Counted from the first letter of the stretch, positions 9,591 to 18,346 are shown. The stretch: DNA of 58,777 nt from Hyphomicrobiaceae bacterium (GCA_020442165.1 JAGRKV010000073.1:1-58777); one strand, 5' to 3'. Translations and numbers: made by a program. Notes: generated by a model not told the origin, from the letters alone.

Positions 9591-11086
9591 CTGGAGTAAA
9601 GATTGAAATCGAAAGGGATCCCGACGCCAAAAGCGAAGGCGATACCATCATTCGGCTTCTGGGCGTGACCGAGCTGCCCGAAGACCTGACCTTTCGGATC
9701 GAACCGCTCGACGAGGATGCGGGCGAGGCCGAGCAGCCAGGCTGGCCGTCAGGAGACCTTGAGCCCCTGCGAGCGCGCCTGGGTGAAAAGGGGGTCGAGT
9801 TCATTGTCGGTCCTGGCGTGGCGGACGCACCGGCGCTGCTTCCAGGCACGCCCCTTGCCGTCGTGGTGCCTGGCGCTTCGTTGAGGGAAGAGCTGCGCTG
9901 GCCGAGCCTGCCAGCCGTGCGCGTTGCCCGCAGCGGTGTCGTTGTCATGAGTGCGGAGCGCCGCAGGGCGGAGATCGCTGCGCGGGCCAAGGCGCGCCGG
10001 AAGGAGCTAGAGCAGATGGCGGCCGTCCGCTTGGCAGCTGAGGCGAACGTCGCCGAAGTCGTACCGCAAAACATCGCCGCCAATGATGGATTGTCTCGCC
10101 TCGAGGTCAGGCGCAAGGGCAATATCAAGCTCGTTGGCCCCGATGACGACGAAGCCAGAGAACCAGACGATGTGATTGATGAAGTCGCAGCAGCGCCCAC
10201 AGAACCGCTCGCGCCGCCTCCGCTGCCGTCTGATATTGAACCTGCCGAGCTACGCCCATCGCGCCCGCCGGCTCCGCCGCTGCCAAACTTCTATCCATCG
10301 CGTCAGCCCGGACATGCGCCGGCCCCAGCGGCACGAGAAGGTGCCCCGCCGCCATTGCCTACCAGGACTGCCGCGCCACGCATGGGGGGCATGCAACCCA
10401 TGTCCGATGCCCCGCCGTTGCCGTCGCAATCACCGCGGTTCCTGACCCAATCGGGACCGGTGCGGCGTGACACGGGCGATATGCAGCGTGCTTTCGGTCT
10501 GGGGTTCCTGGTCGCGGCGGTGCTGGCCGTTATTTCGTCGTTTGTTTTGACAGGCTCGGTGTCTGGTTTGTTCAGGAGCAAGGGCGAAATTGCCGCCAAG
10601 TCTTCTGTGGCCGCCATGAAGGCAAGCAGCACCGCGTTGGGTGAGATCCTGGCAGTTCCGCCAACGTCGGCACGCGGTGTCGACGCCAGATCCGTAGACC
10701 TTGGCGAAGCACTGAAGCGGGCCGACCTGAGCCTTCACAGCGACAATGGTGGCGACAAGGAGGAAGCGCAATACTGGCTGCGCCGCGCACTTGCTCTCGG
10801 GCTCGGCGATCAGCGGCTGGTATGGGCAATGACCCAGCTGGGTACGATGTATGCGTCGCCAGCGACGGGTGCGCCGGACTATGGTGCCGCCCGTTCGCTC
10901 TGGGAGCTGGCGGCGGCACAGTCCGACCCTGTTGCGATGTGTTTCCTTGCCTCCCTTCATGAGCACGGCCTCGGCGGTGCGCGCGATCCCGCCCAGGCGC
11001 TCTATCTTTATCGGCGCGCAAAGGCGAAGGGCGGTTGCCGCAATGTCGATCAGTCAATCGCCCGGCTGGCGAAGGCAGCACCATGA
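9587..11086 (+). CDS. single-pass membrane protein with proline-rich region and Sel1/TPR-like repeats
   Basis: A 499-residue protein with an N-terminal cytoplasmic part and a charged helical stretch (residues ~125-155). A long proline-rich linker follows (PPPLPSD, PPAPPLPNF, APPLP motifs, about 205-290). One transmembrane segment lies at ~303-326. A periplasmic C-terminal helical-repeat domain contains Sel1-like motifs (AQYWLRRALALG, AARSLWELAAAQ, AQALYLYRRAKAKGG). GTG start at 9587 overlaps the SrfC stop (GTGA), with GAGG upstream. Its topology could link cytoplasmic SrfB/SrfC to periplasmic partners. No enzymatic motif is seen. Confidence 0.75.
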   Translation: MTGVKIEIERDPDAKSEGDTIIRLLGVTELPEDLTFRIEPLDEDAGEAEQPGWPSGDLEPLRARLGEKGVEFIVGPGVADAPALLPGTPLAVVVPGASLREELRWPSLPAVRVARSGVVVMSAERRRAEIAARAKARRKELEQMAAVRLAAEANVAEVVPQNIAANDGLSRLEVRRKGNIKLVGPDDDEAREPDDVIDEVAAAPTEPLAPPPLPSDIEPAELRPSRPPAPPLPNFYPSRQPGHAPAPAAREGAPPPLPTRTAAPRMGGMQPMSDAPPLPSQSPRFLTQSGPVRRDTGDMQRAFGLGFLVAAVLAVISSFVLTGSVSGLFRSKGEIAAKSSVAAMKASSTALGEILAVPPTSARGVDARSVDLGEALKRADLSLHSDNGGDKEEAQYWLRRALALGLGDQRLVWAMTQLGTMYASPATGAPDYGAARSLWELAAAQSDPVAMCFLASLHEHGLGGARDPAQALYLYRRAKAKGGCRNVDQSIARLAKAAP

Positions 11087-12648
11087 AGTTCGCGCAGATG
11101 TTGTCTCGCGGATGCCGTGGGCTGATTCTGGCTGTGCTTGCCTTCGGTGCGGCCGGTCTTGGTGTCGCTGCGCGCGCTCAGGAATCACCGCCGTCGTTCG
11201 TCGACGAGCGGCGCTTACCGCAGAGCGGACCGGATGCTGCGCGGCAGCGCCAGTCACAAGAGGCGCTCGACAAGCTCAAGGGCGAGTCTGAAAAGCTGCG
11301 CGAGCGTCTACAGGCCGAGACTGAAGCCCGCCGCAAGGCTGAGCAGGAAGCTGCTGCCCGGCAGGCTGAAGAGAATGCGGCCGAGGCCAAGCGAAAGGCC
11401 GAGGAAGAAGCCACGGCCCGCAAAGCCGCTGAGGAAGAAGCAGCCCGCCAGCGTGCCGTCGAAGCCGAGCGCGCACGCGAGGCTGCCGAGGCCAAGCGCC
11501 GGGCCGAGGAGGAAGCCACGGCCCGCAAAGCCGCGGAGGAAGAGGCAGCCCGCCAGCGTGCTGCTGAAGCCGAGCGCGCGCGTCAGGCCGCCGAGGCTAG
11601 GCGCCGGGCCGAGGAAGAAGCGGCAAGCCGCAAGGCCGCTGAAGAAGAGGCAGCCCGCCAGCGTGCTGCCGAAGCCGAGCGCGCGCGTCAAGCTGCCGAG
11701 GCCAGGCGCCGGGCCGAGGAAGAAGCGGCTGCGCGCCAGGCCGCTGAGGAAGAAGCAGCCCGCCAGCGTGCTGCCGAAGCTGAGCGTGCACGCCAAGCTG
11801 CTGCTGCTGCGGCCAAACGCAGGGCGGAGGAAGCGGCTGCCGCACGTCAGCGTTCGCAGTCACGACAGGATACAAGGGACGCAGCTGGAGCCCTGGCGGC
11901 ACGGATGTCGACGACGCAATCGTGTCGCGATTTGCGCACGTCAGTAGAGCCCCGCCCCGCCGGTGTTGTCGAAATCAAGCTGCAGTCGGCCTGCCTGGCG
12001 GGTCAGAAGGTGATGTTGACGTATGGCGATAGCGAGAGTGTCCACGTCGCCGGGCAGGATGGCTCTCTCAATCTGCCGGTCGATCTCTACCAGGGTTTGG
12101 CGCCCCTCTCCCTGACTTTGCCTGATGGAACGAAACAGCAGATCACTCTACCGAGGATCGACCTTTCCGGGATCTCCAAGGTCGCGGTGTTGTGGACGAG
12201 CCCGGTCAATCTGGATCTGCATGCGCTGGAATATCTCGCACCTCGCGGCGGCGATGGTCACGTCTGGGCTCAGTCTCCGGGTAGCATCGATCAATCGATG
12301 ACAGCTTCGCGCGACGGCGCGCGAGGGCGTGGCTTCATGAGTTCCATCGACGATGGTCGTGGCGAGGGGATGCACGCCGAAGTCTATACCTTCTTGCACA
12401 ACAAGAGCCAGCGCTCGGGCGCCATTACATTGATTATCGACTACGAGACGCGCGGCGACACGCCATCAGGTGAATATTGCGGTAACGGCAGTCTTGCCGC
12501 TGTCGAGGCGGTCGTCATCCGCATGCGTCCCGGCGGTCGCATCGAAAAAGAGAACGTGCGTCTCAGTTCGGCACCTTGTGGTGAGAAACTGCCTGAAGCC
12601 AAGCGCTTCAATTCAGATACGTTGAGCGACCTTGTGGCGCGTGGCTGA
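11083..12648 (+). CDS. exported TolA-like coiled-coil protein with a novel C-terminal domain
   Basis: A 521-residue protein with a clear Sec signal peptide ending VAARAQES. An uninterrupted Glu/Ala/Arg-rich helix of about 210 residues, similar in composition to the TolA stalk, is built from near-identical 35-residue units. A ~230-residue beta-rich C-terminal domain follows with three or four cysteines (TQSCRDL, QSACLAG, EYCGNG, APCGEK) and a conserved-looking VAVLWTSPVNLDLHALEY stretch. ATG overlaps the previous stop (ATGA). I do not recognise the C-terminal domain. The helix is long enough to span a large part of the periplasm, so a structural or bridging role is inferred. Confidence 0.75.
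   Translation: MKFAQMLSRGCRGLILAVLAFGAAGLGVAARAQESPPSFVDERRLPQSGPDAARQRQSQEALDKLKGESEKLRERLQAETEARRKAEQEAAARQAEENAAEAKRKAEEEATARKAAEEEAARQRAVEAERAREAAEAKRRAEEEATARKAAEEEAARQRAAEAERARQAAEARRRAEEEAASRKAAEEEAARQRAAEAERARQAAEARRRAEEEAAARQAAEEEAARQRAAEAERARQAAAAAAKRRAEEAAAARQRSQSRQDTRDAAGALAARMSTTQSCRDLRTSVEPRPAGVVEIKLQSACLAGQKVMLTYGDSESVHVAGQDGSLNLPVDLYQGLAPLSLTLPDGTKQQITLPRIDLSGISKVAVLWTSPVNLDLHALEYLAPRGGDGHVWAQSPGSIDQSMTASRDGARGRGFMSSIDDGRGEGMHAEVYTFLHNKSQRSGAITLIIDYETRGDTPSGEYCGNGSLAAVEAVVIRMRPGGRIEKENVRLSSAPCGEKLPEAKRFNSDTLSDLVARG
11383..11802 (+). repeat. four tandem 105-bp units encoding the coiled coil
   Basis: Units begin at 11383, 11488, 11593 and 11698, each starting GAGGCC/GAGGCT followed by an AGGCGCC-like stretch and the GAGGAAGAAGC core. 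Each encodes 35 residues, preserving the heptad register (5 x 7). High DNA identity between units suggests recent duplication or ongoing recombination, so copy number may vary between strains. Confidence 0.85.
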
Positions 12649-12686
12649 GAGCCTGCGCCAATAGAAATTGTGACGGGAGAAATTCG

Positions 12687-14297
12687 ATGTGGAGCATGGC
12701 GCGTGACCGGGTGCTGGGAACGCTGGTCGCGTTATTGGTCGTGGCATTTGCTGCCCAGTCGGCAGTGGCGGCGGAAGCGACGTTGCGGTTCAAGGGCGGC
12801 GGATTCGAGGTCACGGGCGAGGTCAAGTCTTTCGACGGCCAGCGCTATGTGATCGAATCGAAGGTGCTGGGCACGATGACGCTCGAAGTGGAGCGCTTCG
12901 ATTGCGTCTCTGGCGCCTGCCCGACTGCGCCGATCGCGGCCGCGCCCTCTGCGCCCAAGGCGATCTCGGGTGATCTCGGCACGACCAGCTGGGAAGGCGG
13001 CAGTGGCATCGGCACCGATTATATGCCGCAGCTCATCAAGGCATTCGCCTCCACCCGCGGCCTGACCGTCGAACGCACGATCGGCAAGGACCAGCGCGAC
13101 ATCGAGTTCAAGCTGATGAGTGCCGACAATCGCGTCGTGGGGCAGTTCAACGTGCGCCGGCGCGGTGTTTCATCCGGCTATGCTGAACTGGCCCAGGGCA
13201 ACGTCGATCTCGTTTGGACCAGCGCCCGCATGACCGATCCGCAGGCGCAAGGCTTCCTCAAGTCAGGGATCGCCGATCCGCGTGTGCCAGGCAGCGAACA
13301 CGTTTTCGCGCTCGACTCGATGGTTGTCCTGGTCGCCAACAACAACCCCGCCGTTTCCATGACGGAGGAGATGCTGGCCAAGATCTACTCCGGCGAAATC
13401 TCCGACTGGTCCCAGGTCGGTCTGCCAGCAGGAAAGATCAACGTATACGCGCCGGTCGATGGCATGGGCCTGCTCATGCACTTCAACAACACCGTCATGA
13501 CGCCGCGCAGTTTGAAGCTTCGGGCGGATGCCATCCGGCTCGGCACCGTCGTCGAGTGGTCCGACAAGGTGGCGCAAGACCCAATGGGGATCAGCTTCAA
13601 CTTCATCGGCTACATCCGCAACGCCCGCGCACTCAACATTGAATCGCCATGCGGCCTTGTTTCGGTCCCAACGACCTTCTCGACCAAGACCGAAGAATTC
13701 CCGATGGCGCGGCGCCTCTATTTCTACACGATGGGCCGTCCGAAATCGCGTCTGGCGCAGGAGCTGCTCGATTTCGCCTTGTCGCCTGAGGGCCAGGACG
13801 TCTTGAAGCTGGCCAACTTCGTCGACCAGTCGCCCGAGCTGCTCGAATTCCGCGAGCAGGGTACGCGCATTGCCTACGCGCTGAACGTGCCCGCCGAAGA
13901 CTTCGACTTCAATTTGATGCGCCAGCTCATCACCGACATCACCGATGCCCGCCGGCTGACGACGACCTTCCGCTTCGAGTCGAGCTCGTTCCGCCTCGAC
14001 ACCAAGGCCAATCAGGACATTGCCCGCCTTGCGACCTTCCTCAACCAGGAGGGTTATCGCGACAAGAAGATTGCGCTGCTCGGTTTTGCGGATTCGCGTG
14101 GTGACTTCGCCAAGAACCTGGCACTCGCGCGGGCCCGCGCCGACACGGTGCGGCGCGGTCTGCTGGCGGCCCCGAATGGCAAGGCACTGGCCGGCCGTCT
14201 GGAGGCCAAGGGCTACAGCGAGCTTGCGCCGGTCGCCTGCAATGACAGCGATACTGGCCGTGAGTTCAACCGGCGGGTGGAGGTCTGGCTCTATTGA
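12687..14297 (+). CDS. PstS-like substrate-binding domain fused to OmpA peptidoglycan-binding domain
   Basis: A 536-residue exported protein with signal peptide ending SAVAAEA. A short N-terminal domain is followed by a periplasmic binding-protein domain of the PstS-like type (residues ~95-395: LGTTSWEGGSG, ALDSMVVLVANNNP, LAKIYSGEISDWSQVG). The C-terminal OmpA/Pal-like domain (~430-536) has LLGFADSRGDFAKNLALARARA and a terminal REFNRRVEVWLY. The OmpA part should bind peptidoglycan and anchor the binding domain. No PstCAB permease is nearby, so it more likely senses a ligand or holds a structural role than feeds a transporter. GGGAG precedes the ATG. It follows the coiled-coil gene by 38 bases and is probably in the same operon. 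Confidence 0.85.
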   Translation: MWSMARDRVLGTLVALLVVAFAAQSAVAAEATLRFKGGGFEVTGEVKSFDGQRYVIESKVLGTMTLEVERFDCVSGACPTAPIAAAPSAPKAISGDLGTTSWEGGSGIGTDYMPQLIKAFASTRGLTVERTIGKDQRDIEFKLMSADNRVVGQFNVRRRGVSSGYAELAQGNVDLVWTSARMTDPQAQGFLKSGIADPRVPGSEHVFALDSMVVLVANNNPAVSMTEEMLAKIYSGEISDWSQVGLPAGKINVYAPVDGMGLLMHFNNTVMTPRSLKLRADAIRLGTVVEWSDKVAQDPMGISFNFIGYIRNARALNIESPCGLVSVPTTFSTKTEEFPMARRLYFYTMGRPKSRLAQELLDFALSPEGQDVLKLANFVDQSPELLEFREQGTRIAYALNVPAEDFDFNLMRQLITDITDARRLTTTFRFESSSFRLDTKANQDIARLATFLNQEGYRDKKIALLGFADSRGDFAKNLALARARADTVRRGLLAAPNGKALAGRLEAKGYSELAPVACNDSDTGREFNRRVEVWLY

Positions 14298-14422
14298 GCC
14301 GGCCGCAATGCGGGCCTGCCACAACGCGGCGGCGGCAGTGGCGTGTGCCTGGAAGAACCGATGACGAGGGGCGTCATCTATCGACGGCGCGCGGCCGGTG
14401 GAGTGGCTGGCGCGAACAGGGA

Positions 14423-15439
14423 ATGAACGAGATGAGTTCAGTGAAGATTTTGTTCGGCCTGGTGTTTGCCGCAATGGCCCTGGTGCTTCAGGCATTGGGT
14501 GCGCCGGCGCTGGCACAATGGGCTCCCACAAAGCCGATTGATTTTATTGTCATGGCCGGCGAAGGCGGCGGCGCCGACAAGGCCGTGCGCTTCATTGCCA
14601 AATCGATGGCCGAGGAAAAGCTCATTCCCGTCCCCATCAATGTCATCAACAAGCCGGGAAAATCGGGTGGTGAAGCCCTCGCCTTCTTGAAGTCGCGCAA
14701 GGGCGACGACCACACCATCATGTTCACGCTGAACAGCTACTATACGACCCCGCTCGAACAGCCCGATCTCGGCGTCGACATCGGCACTTTCACGCCAATA
14801 GGGCGGCTCGCCGAAGATGTCTTCCTGCTGTGGGTCAATTCTGAGCGCGCCGACATCAACACGATCGACGACTTCGTCAAGGCCGCCAAGGCCAAGGGCG
14901 ATGCCTGGGTGATGGCCGGAACCGGCAAGGGCGCTGAGGACAGCATGCTCACCGACTTCCTCAATGCCACATACGGCCTCAACATGACCTACAAGCCCTT
15001 CAAGGGCGGTGGCGAGGTGGCCAAGGAGCTTGCCGACAAGCGAGCGGACTCGACGGTCAACAATCCCTCCGAGCAGAACGATTTCTATCCCAAGGGCATC
15101 ACCAAGCCGATCATCGTTTTCACCCCGCAACGCCTGACCGCATATCAGAAGATCCCGGCGCTGCGCGAGACCGGCATGGATTTCCAGTATTTCATGCAGC
15201 GTTCCGTCGTCGGCAGCCCAGGCATGTCGAAGCCGGCCGAAGCCTACTACCAGGGACTGTTCAAGCGCTTCTTTGCCGGGCCGGCATGGCAGCAGTACCG
15301 CACCAAGAACAGCCTCGCCGGCGACTTCATATCGGGTGACGCCTTGCGCGCTTATTGGCTCAAGGAGCGCGAGAAGCATGCGCGCTGGAAAATGGCACTC
15401 GAGATCATGCTGACCAAGGGCGCCGCCAGGAAGAAGTGA
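14423..15439 (+). CDS. TctC/Bug-type tripartite tricarboxylate transporter receptor
   Basis: A 338-residue periplasmic binding protein with signal peptide ending GAPALAQW. Family landmarks include DFIVMAGEGGGADKAVRFIA near the mature N-terminus, INVINKPGKSGGEAL, and FTPIGRLAEDVFLLWVNS. Bug proteins bind carboxylates such as citrate or nicotinate and normally work with TctA and TctB membrane proteins, which are absent here. Orphan receptors often have sensing roles. The ATG at 14423 (or 14432) fits the signal peptide better than the long upstream extension. It lies 125 bases after the OmpA fusion gene, so membership in the Srf operon is likely but not proven. Confidence 0.85.
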   Translation: MNEMSSVKILFGLVFAAMALVLQALGAPALAQWAPTKPIDFIVMAGEGGGADKAVRFIAKSMAEEKLIPVPINVINKPGKSGGEALAFLKSRKGDDHTIMFTLNSYYTTPLEQPDLGVDIGTFTPIGRLAEDVFLLWVNSERADINTIDDFVKAAKAKGDAWVMAGTGKGAEDSMLTDFLNATYGLNMTYKPFKGGGEVAKELADKRADSTVNNPSEQNDFYPKGITKPIIVFTPQRLTAYQKIPALRETGMDFQYFMQRSVVGSPGMSKPAEAYYQGLFKRFFAGPAWQQYRTKNSLAGDFISGDALRAYWLKEREKHARWKMALEIMLTKGAARKK

Positions 15440-15514
15440 ACCGGCCCAAGCAGGATGAAGTCGCGCAATTTAGTCAGCGAGAAGTACTTCCGCGCGCTAC
15501 TTCCGCTGAAAGCT

Positions 15515-15666
15515 AAAGCGATTGCCGCATCGACGGAATTGCTTCAGGCCGCGACTGCGGCCCGGCGTCATGCGCCGCCCCTGCGGAGCAGCCCGAGCGA
15601 AAGCGAGGCATTGGCTGCGTGAGCACAAAGAGCCAGATCGTTTCGACGTAAGTCTGAAACGATCTA
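15515..15666 (+). repeat. dispersed repeat, copy A (~150 bp, ends in a hairpin)
   Basis: It shares ordered blocks with 31402-31542 and 55614-55762: AGCGATT..CCGC at the left end, a GGCCGCGA/CCCGGCG middle block, GCGGAGCAGCCCGAGCGA, and TCCAGATCGTTTC or its variant at the right. The last 30 bases form AGATCGTTTC-loop-GAAACGATCT, reaching into the stop codon of the convergent HNH gene. The hairpin may act as its terminator. Confidence 0.75.
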
Positions 15667-16035
15667 ACGCGGCGTCCAGTACTGTTCGATCTTGCGGATC
15701 ATGAATTCCCGCCAGTGATAGTCCGACCCGCGCTCCTGGTTGCAGGAGTGGCAGGCGGCAACGACATACTTGCGGTATCGACGATCGCTTGTGGCCGCAA
15801 ACAGATGCTCCTTGGTGATGCGGTTGCCTGGCAATCGTCCAGCGAAGTTGCCATCATTGGGCAACTCCATCGGCTGGCGGCAGTAAAAGCAGAGTCCTTC
15901 TTGTTCGAGATAAAGCCGCAGGTAGCGATGAGGCTTGGGTTGCGCCGCCGATTGGATTGGCTTGAGCCGCTTCTTGTGCACGCGCGGCGGCCGTTTTCGG
16001 GCCCCTGCGCGGGGAGGGTAGATTGTCTTCTGCAT
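15664..16035 (-). CDS. HNH endonuclease domain protein
   Basis: A 123-residue basic protein with an HNH/zinc-knuckle arrangement: CFYC at the start of the domain, the TKEHLF block carrying the catalytic-type His, and CHSCNQERGS at the end. The paired CxxC motifs suggest one structural zinc. The ATG at 16035 has GGAG six bases upstream. The longer open frame to 16347 lacks support and would overlap the cytochrome gene. Stand-alone HNH proteins of this size are common and may be DNA nickases or restriction-type nucleases. No methylase or phage gene is adjacent. Confidence 0.8.
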   Translation of the reverse strand: MQKTIYPPRAGARKRPPRVHKKRLKPIQSAAQPKPHRYLRLYLEQEGLCFYCRQPMELPNDGNFAGRLPGNRITKEHLFAATSDRRYRKYVVAACHSCNQERGSDYHWREFMIRKIEQYWTPR

Positions 16036-16289
16036 GTCAGCTCCAGAAGCGGGCACAACCGAATGAATATTATAAGCGCGTACGGCGCGACTTCGCCGCA
16101 TCAAGAGGTCGAATTGAAGCCTCGCAGCCCATCGGAAATTGGGCGCGCGAGCCGCGCCGTTGCGGATCTTGCGAGCGCGTGGCTTATTGGCCTCACTTGG
16201 GCGTGCGCAGTGTGATTGACGTTCGTCGAGGCGGAAAACGTGGGCTCGGCGCAAGCGCTGGCGGGCAAACAAGTTAGGGCACGACGAAG

Positions 16290-17030
16290 ATGCTGAACAC
16301 ACCGGAAGCCGGCCCGGATGGCGGTGGGAGCACTCGCGTGGTGGCATGGGATCTGCCGACGCGACTGTTTCACTGGGGCATTGTCCTGCTCATTATCTCG
16401 GCGTGGATCAGCTACCGCTATGCCGAGAGCTTCAATGACTATCTCTTGAAGTGGCATCGTTGGAACGGGCTGGCAATCCTCACGCTTCTGGTCTGGCGGC
16501 TCATGTGGGGCATCGCGGGATCTTCAACCGCACACTTCGCGAGCTTCGTGCGTGGACCGCGTGCTGTGCTCGGCTATGCGCGCGATTTGTTTTCGAACCA
16601 GCCGCGCCGCTTCTTGGGCCACAATCCGCTGGGAGCATTGATGGTGCTGGCAATGCTTGCGACGCTGCTGGCGCAGGCGTGCCTCGGTCTCTTCACCGTC
16701 GAGCACAATGGCTTGACCGCAGGGCCGCTCTACCGCCTTGTCAGCACCGCCACCACCAAATGGGCGTCGCACTGGCATCACGTCGTTTTCGAGAACGTAT
16801 TACTGCCCTTAATAGTGATCCACATCGCAGCAAACATTCTCTATGGCCTGGTCAAGCGCGAACCGTTGATCCCGGCAATGTTGACTGGCCGTAAGCCTGT
16901 CGCACCCTACGAGGATGAAGACGCCGCGCGTCAGCCGCCTCGCGTTCTGTTGCGGGCGACGGCCCTCTTGGCGCTTTCAGCGGCCCTCGTGCTTGGAAGC
17001 ATCCGCCTGCTTGCCGGACGCCTGATCTGA
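16290..17030 (+). CDS. cytochrome b561-type diheme membrane protein
   Basis: A 246-residue inner-membrane protein of the bacterial cytochrome b561/Ni-Fe-hydrogenase cytochrome-b family, with four or five hydrophobic helices. Candidate heme ligands are H28 (TRLFHW), H56 (KWHRWNG), H161/H163/H164 (ASHWHHVVF) and H178 (IVIHIAANILYG). A final helix lies near the C-terminus. Such proteins pass electrons between the quinone pool and periplasmic dehydrogenases or cytochromes. No partner hydrogenase or c-type cytochrome gene is adjacent, so the electron donor is unknown. Confidence 0.88.
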   Translation: MLNTPEAGPDGGGSTRVVAWDLPTRLFHWGIVLLIISAWISYRYAESFNDYLLKWHRWNGLAILTLLVWRLMWGIAGSSTAHFASFVRGPRAVLGYARDLFSNQPRRFLGHNPLGALMVLAMLATLLAQACLGLFTVEHNGLTAGPLYRLVSTATTKWASHWHHVVFENVLLPLIVIHIAANILYGLVKREPLIPAMLTGRKPVAPYEDEDAARQPPRVLLRATALLALSAALVLGSIRLLAGRLI

Positions 17031-17052
17031 TCCCCTACGCAACTTTTTCGCA

Positions 17053-17073
17053 CCTGTACCGGCCGGAACAGCG
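17053..17073. promoter_or_regulatory. shared palindromic operator-like site, copy 1
   Basis: CCTGTACCGGCCGGAACAG plus CG; arms CTGTACC/GGAACAG with one mismatch. It is preceded by TTTTTCGCA. It lies 58 bases before the alpha/beta hydrolase start. The same sequence with identical spacing occurs at 18213 and 20572. Confidence 0.65.
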
Positions 17074-17130
17074 TTAATTCGCGGCCGCATCTACCGTTCG
17101 AGCATCAACCTCGAACTGGAGCTGCGGGCC

Positions 17131-17994
17131 ATGACCACCAACACCGACACCACCTATCGCATCAAGGGCGGCCGCGTTGGTGTGCTGCTGTTCCACGGTC
17201 TGTGCGGCACTCCAGTTGAAATGCGCTACGTGGCCCACGGAGTGGCCCGCGCCGGATATACGGTGCATTGCCCGCTGGTCGCCGGTCACGGTGGCTCCGA
17301 AGCCGACATCAAGGCGAGCACCTGGCAGGACTGGCTGGCGAGTGCCGAGGCCGCCCTGGACGAAATTCGCAAGGAATGTGACGTTGTCATCTGCTCCGGC
17401 CTGTCGACCGGCGCGCTGCTGAGCCTGATGCTGGCCGCACGTCATCCCGACAAGGTTCAGGCGACAGCGCTCCTGGCACCGACGCTCTGGCTCAATGGCT
17501 GGCTGATCCCCTGGTACGCCCGGCTGTTCAAGCTCGTGCGCCATACCTGGGTCGCCAATCTCATCAAGTTCCCGGACATCGAGCCCCATGGCATCAAGGA
17601 CGATCGCATTCGCGACTTCATCCGCAAGGCCCTGAACAGCGGTGACAGCTCGGTAGCGGGACTGCCCGTGACGCCCGGCGGCGCCGTGCTGGAGCATCGC
17701 CGTCTGGTGAAGGCGCTGATGGCCGAGCTGAGCGGAATTGCCCAGCCAGCACTCATCGTCCACCCGCGTGAAGATGACTATGCCGATCTCAATAACGCAT
17801 GGTATTTGCAGCGGAATTTGAAGGGCACGGTGGATATGGTGGTGCTCGATGATAGCTATCACATCGTCACCGTGGACCGGCAGCGCCATGTTGTGGTCGA
17901 GCGCATGGTGGCCTTCGCGGATCGCATGGCGGCGAAGCTGACGCAAAAGCCCGATACCGCGACAATGACCAAGATCGGTTCGGCTGTCGCCTGA
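17131..17994 (+). CDS. alpha/beta hydrolase (carboxylesterase / monoacylglycerol-lipase-like)
   Basis: A 287-residue protein with the alpha/beta hydrolase fold. The oxyanion-hole strand is VGVLLFHGLCGTP (residues 16-28). The nucleophile elbow GLSTG places Ser92. An acidic residue lies in HPREDDYAD (D215 or D216), and His244 is in SYHIVTVD. The domain resembles Est30-type carboxylesterases. There is no signal peptide, so it acts in the cytoplasm. GGAG precedes the ATG. The upstream palindrome is shared with the exported protein and exporter genes that follow, suggesting a common regulon. The substrate is unknown. Confidence 0.87.
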   Translation: MTTNTDTTYRIKGGRVGVLLFHGLCGTPVEMRYVAHGVARAGYTVHCPLVAGHGGSEADIKASTWQDWLASAEAALDEIRKECDVVICSGLSTGALLSLMLAARHPDKVQATALLAPTLWLNGWLIPWYARLFKLVRHTWVANLIKFPDIEPHGIKDDRIRDFIRKALNSGDSSVAGLPVTPGGAVLEHRRLVKALMAELSGIAQPALIVHPREDDYADLNNAWYLQRNLKGTVDMVVLDDSYHIVTVDRQRHVVVERMVAFADRMAAKLTQKPDTATMTKIGSAVA

Positions 17995-18046
17995 GGCGAG
18001 CGTCTGGCCGCACAACTTGGCATCGCAATCACTGGAACCAAGCACA

Positions 18047-18070
18047 GCCGGGCGGCAAGGGCCGCCCGGC
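18047..18070 (+). terminator. perfect 10-bp GC hairpin after the hydrolase gene
   Basis: GCCGGGCGGC-AAGG-GCCGCCCGGC, 52 bases after the stop codon. There is no T tract, so it may block 3' decay or assist termination rather than act as a classic intrinsic terminator. Confidence 0.55.
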
Positions 18071-18212
18071 GTTGCAGCGCGCCGGGTACGGATACGGCAA
18101 TCGTGCCCGTTCGTTCAATGCGGGGTCAGGTAAGCCATGGCAGCCAGACCGACAGCTGCTGCGGAATCAAAATAAACACAGAAAAATCAATATGTTAAAA
18201 AATTATTCCACT

Positions 18213-18233
18213 CCTGTTCCTGCCGGAACAGCG
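18213..18233. promoter_or_regulatory. shared palindromic operator-like site, copy 2 (perfect)
   Basis: CCTGTTCCTGCCGGAACAG: perfect 7-bp arms CTGTTCC/GGAACAG around TGCC, followed by CG as in the other two copies. It sits next to an AT-rich stretch (ATATGTTAAAAAATTATT, 18190-18207) that could be the promoter of the gene at 18347. Confidence 0.7.
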
Positions 18234-18346
18234 GTTCAATACGTCAGGCGGCATTCTGTCATCAAGTCGAACGCGAGACCCTCTCGCAGATCACTCGGCA
18301 AACCAAAACCGCGCCACCCGCGCAAACGACATACAGGAGACCCGCC

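Noticed and set aside
11383..11802. CRISPR-like array
   Set aside because: The repeats are contiguous in-frame coding units without spacers.
17065..17098. GGAAC at the palindromes read as an EcfG (sigma general-stress) -35 element with downstream GTT
   Set aside because: None of the three copies has a CGTT/GTT at the 16-18 base spacing, whereas the dyad symmetry and left arm are conserved in all.
18213..18231. LexA-type SOS box (CTGT...ACAG)
   Set aside because: Spacing is CTGT-N10-ACAG, not N8, and alphaproteobacterial LexA uses GTTC-N7-GTTC. No SOS gene is adjacent.
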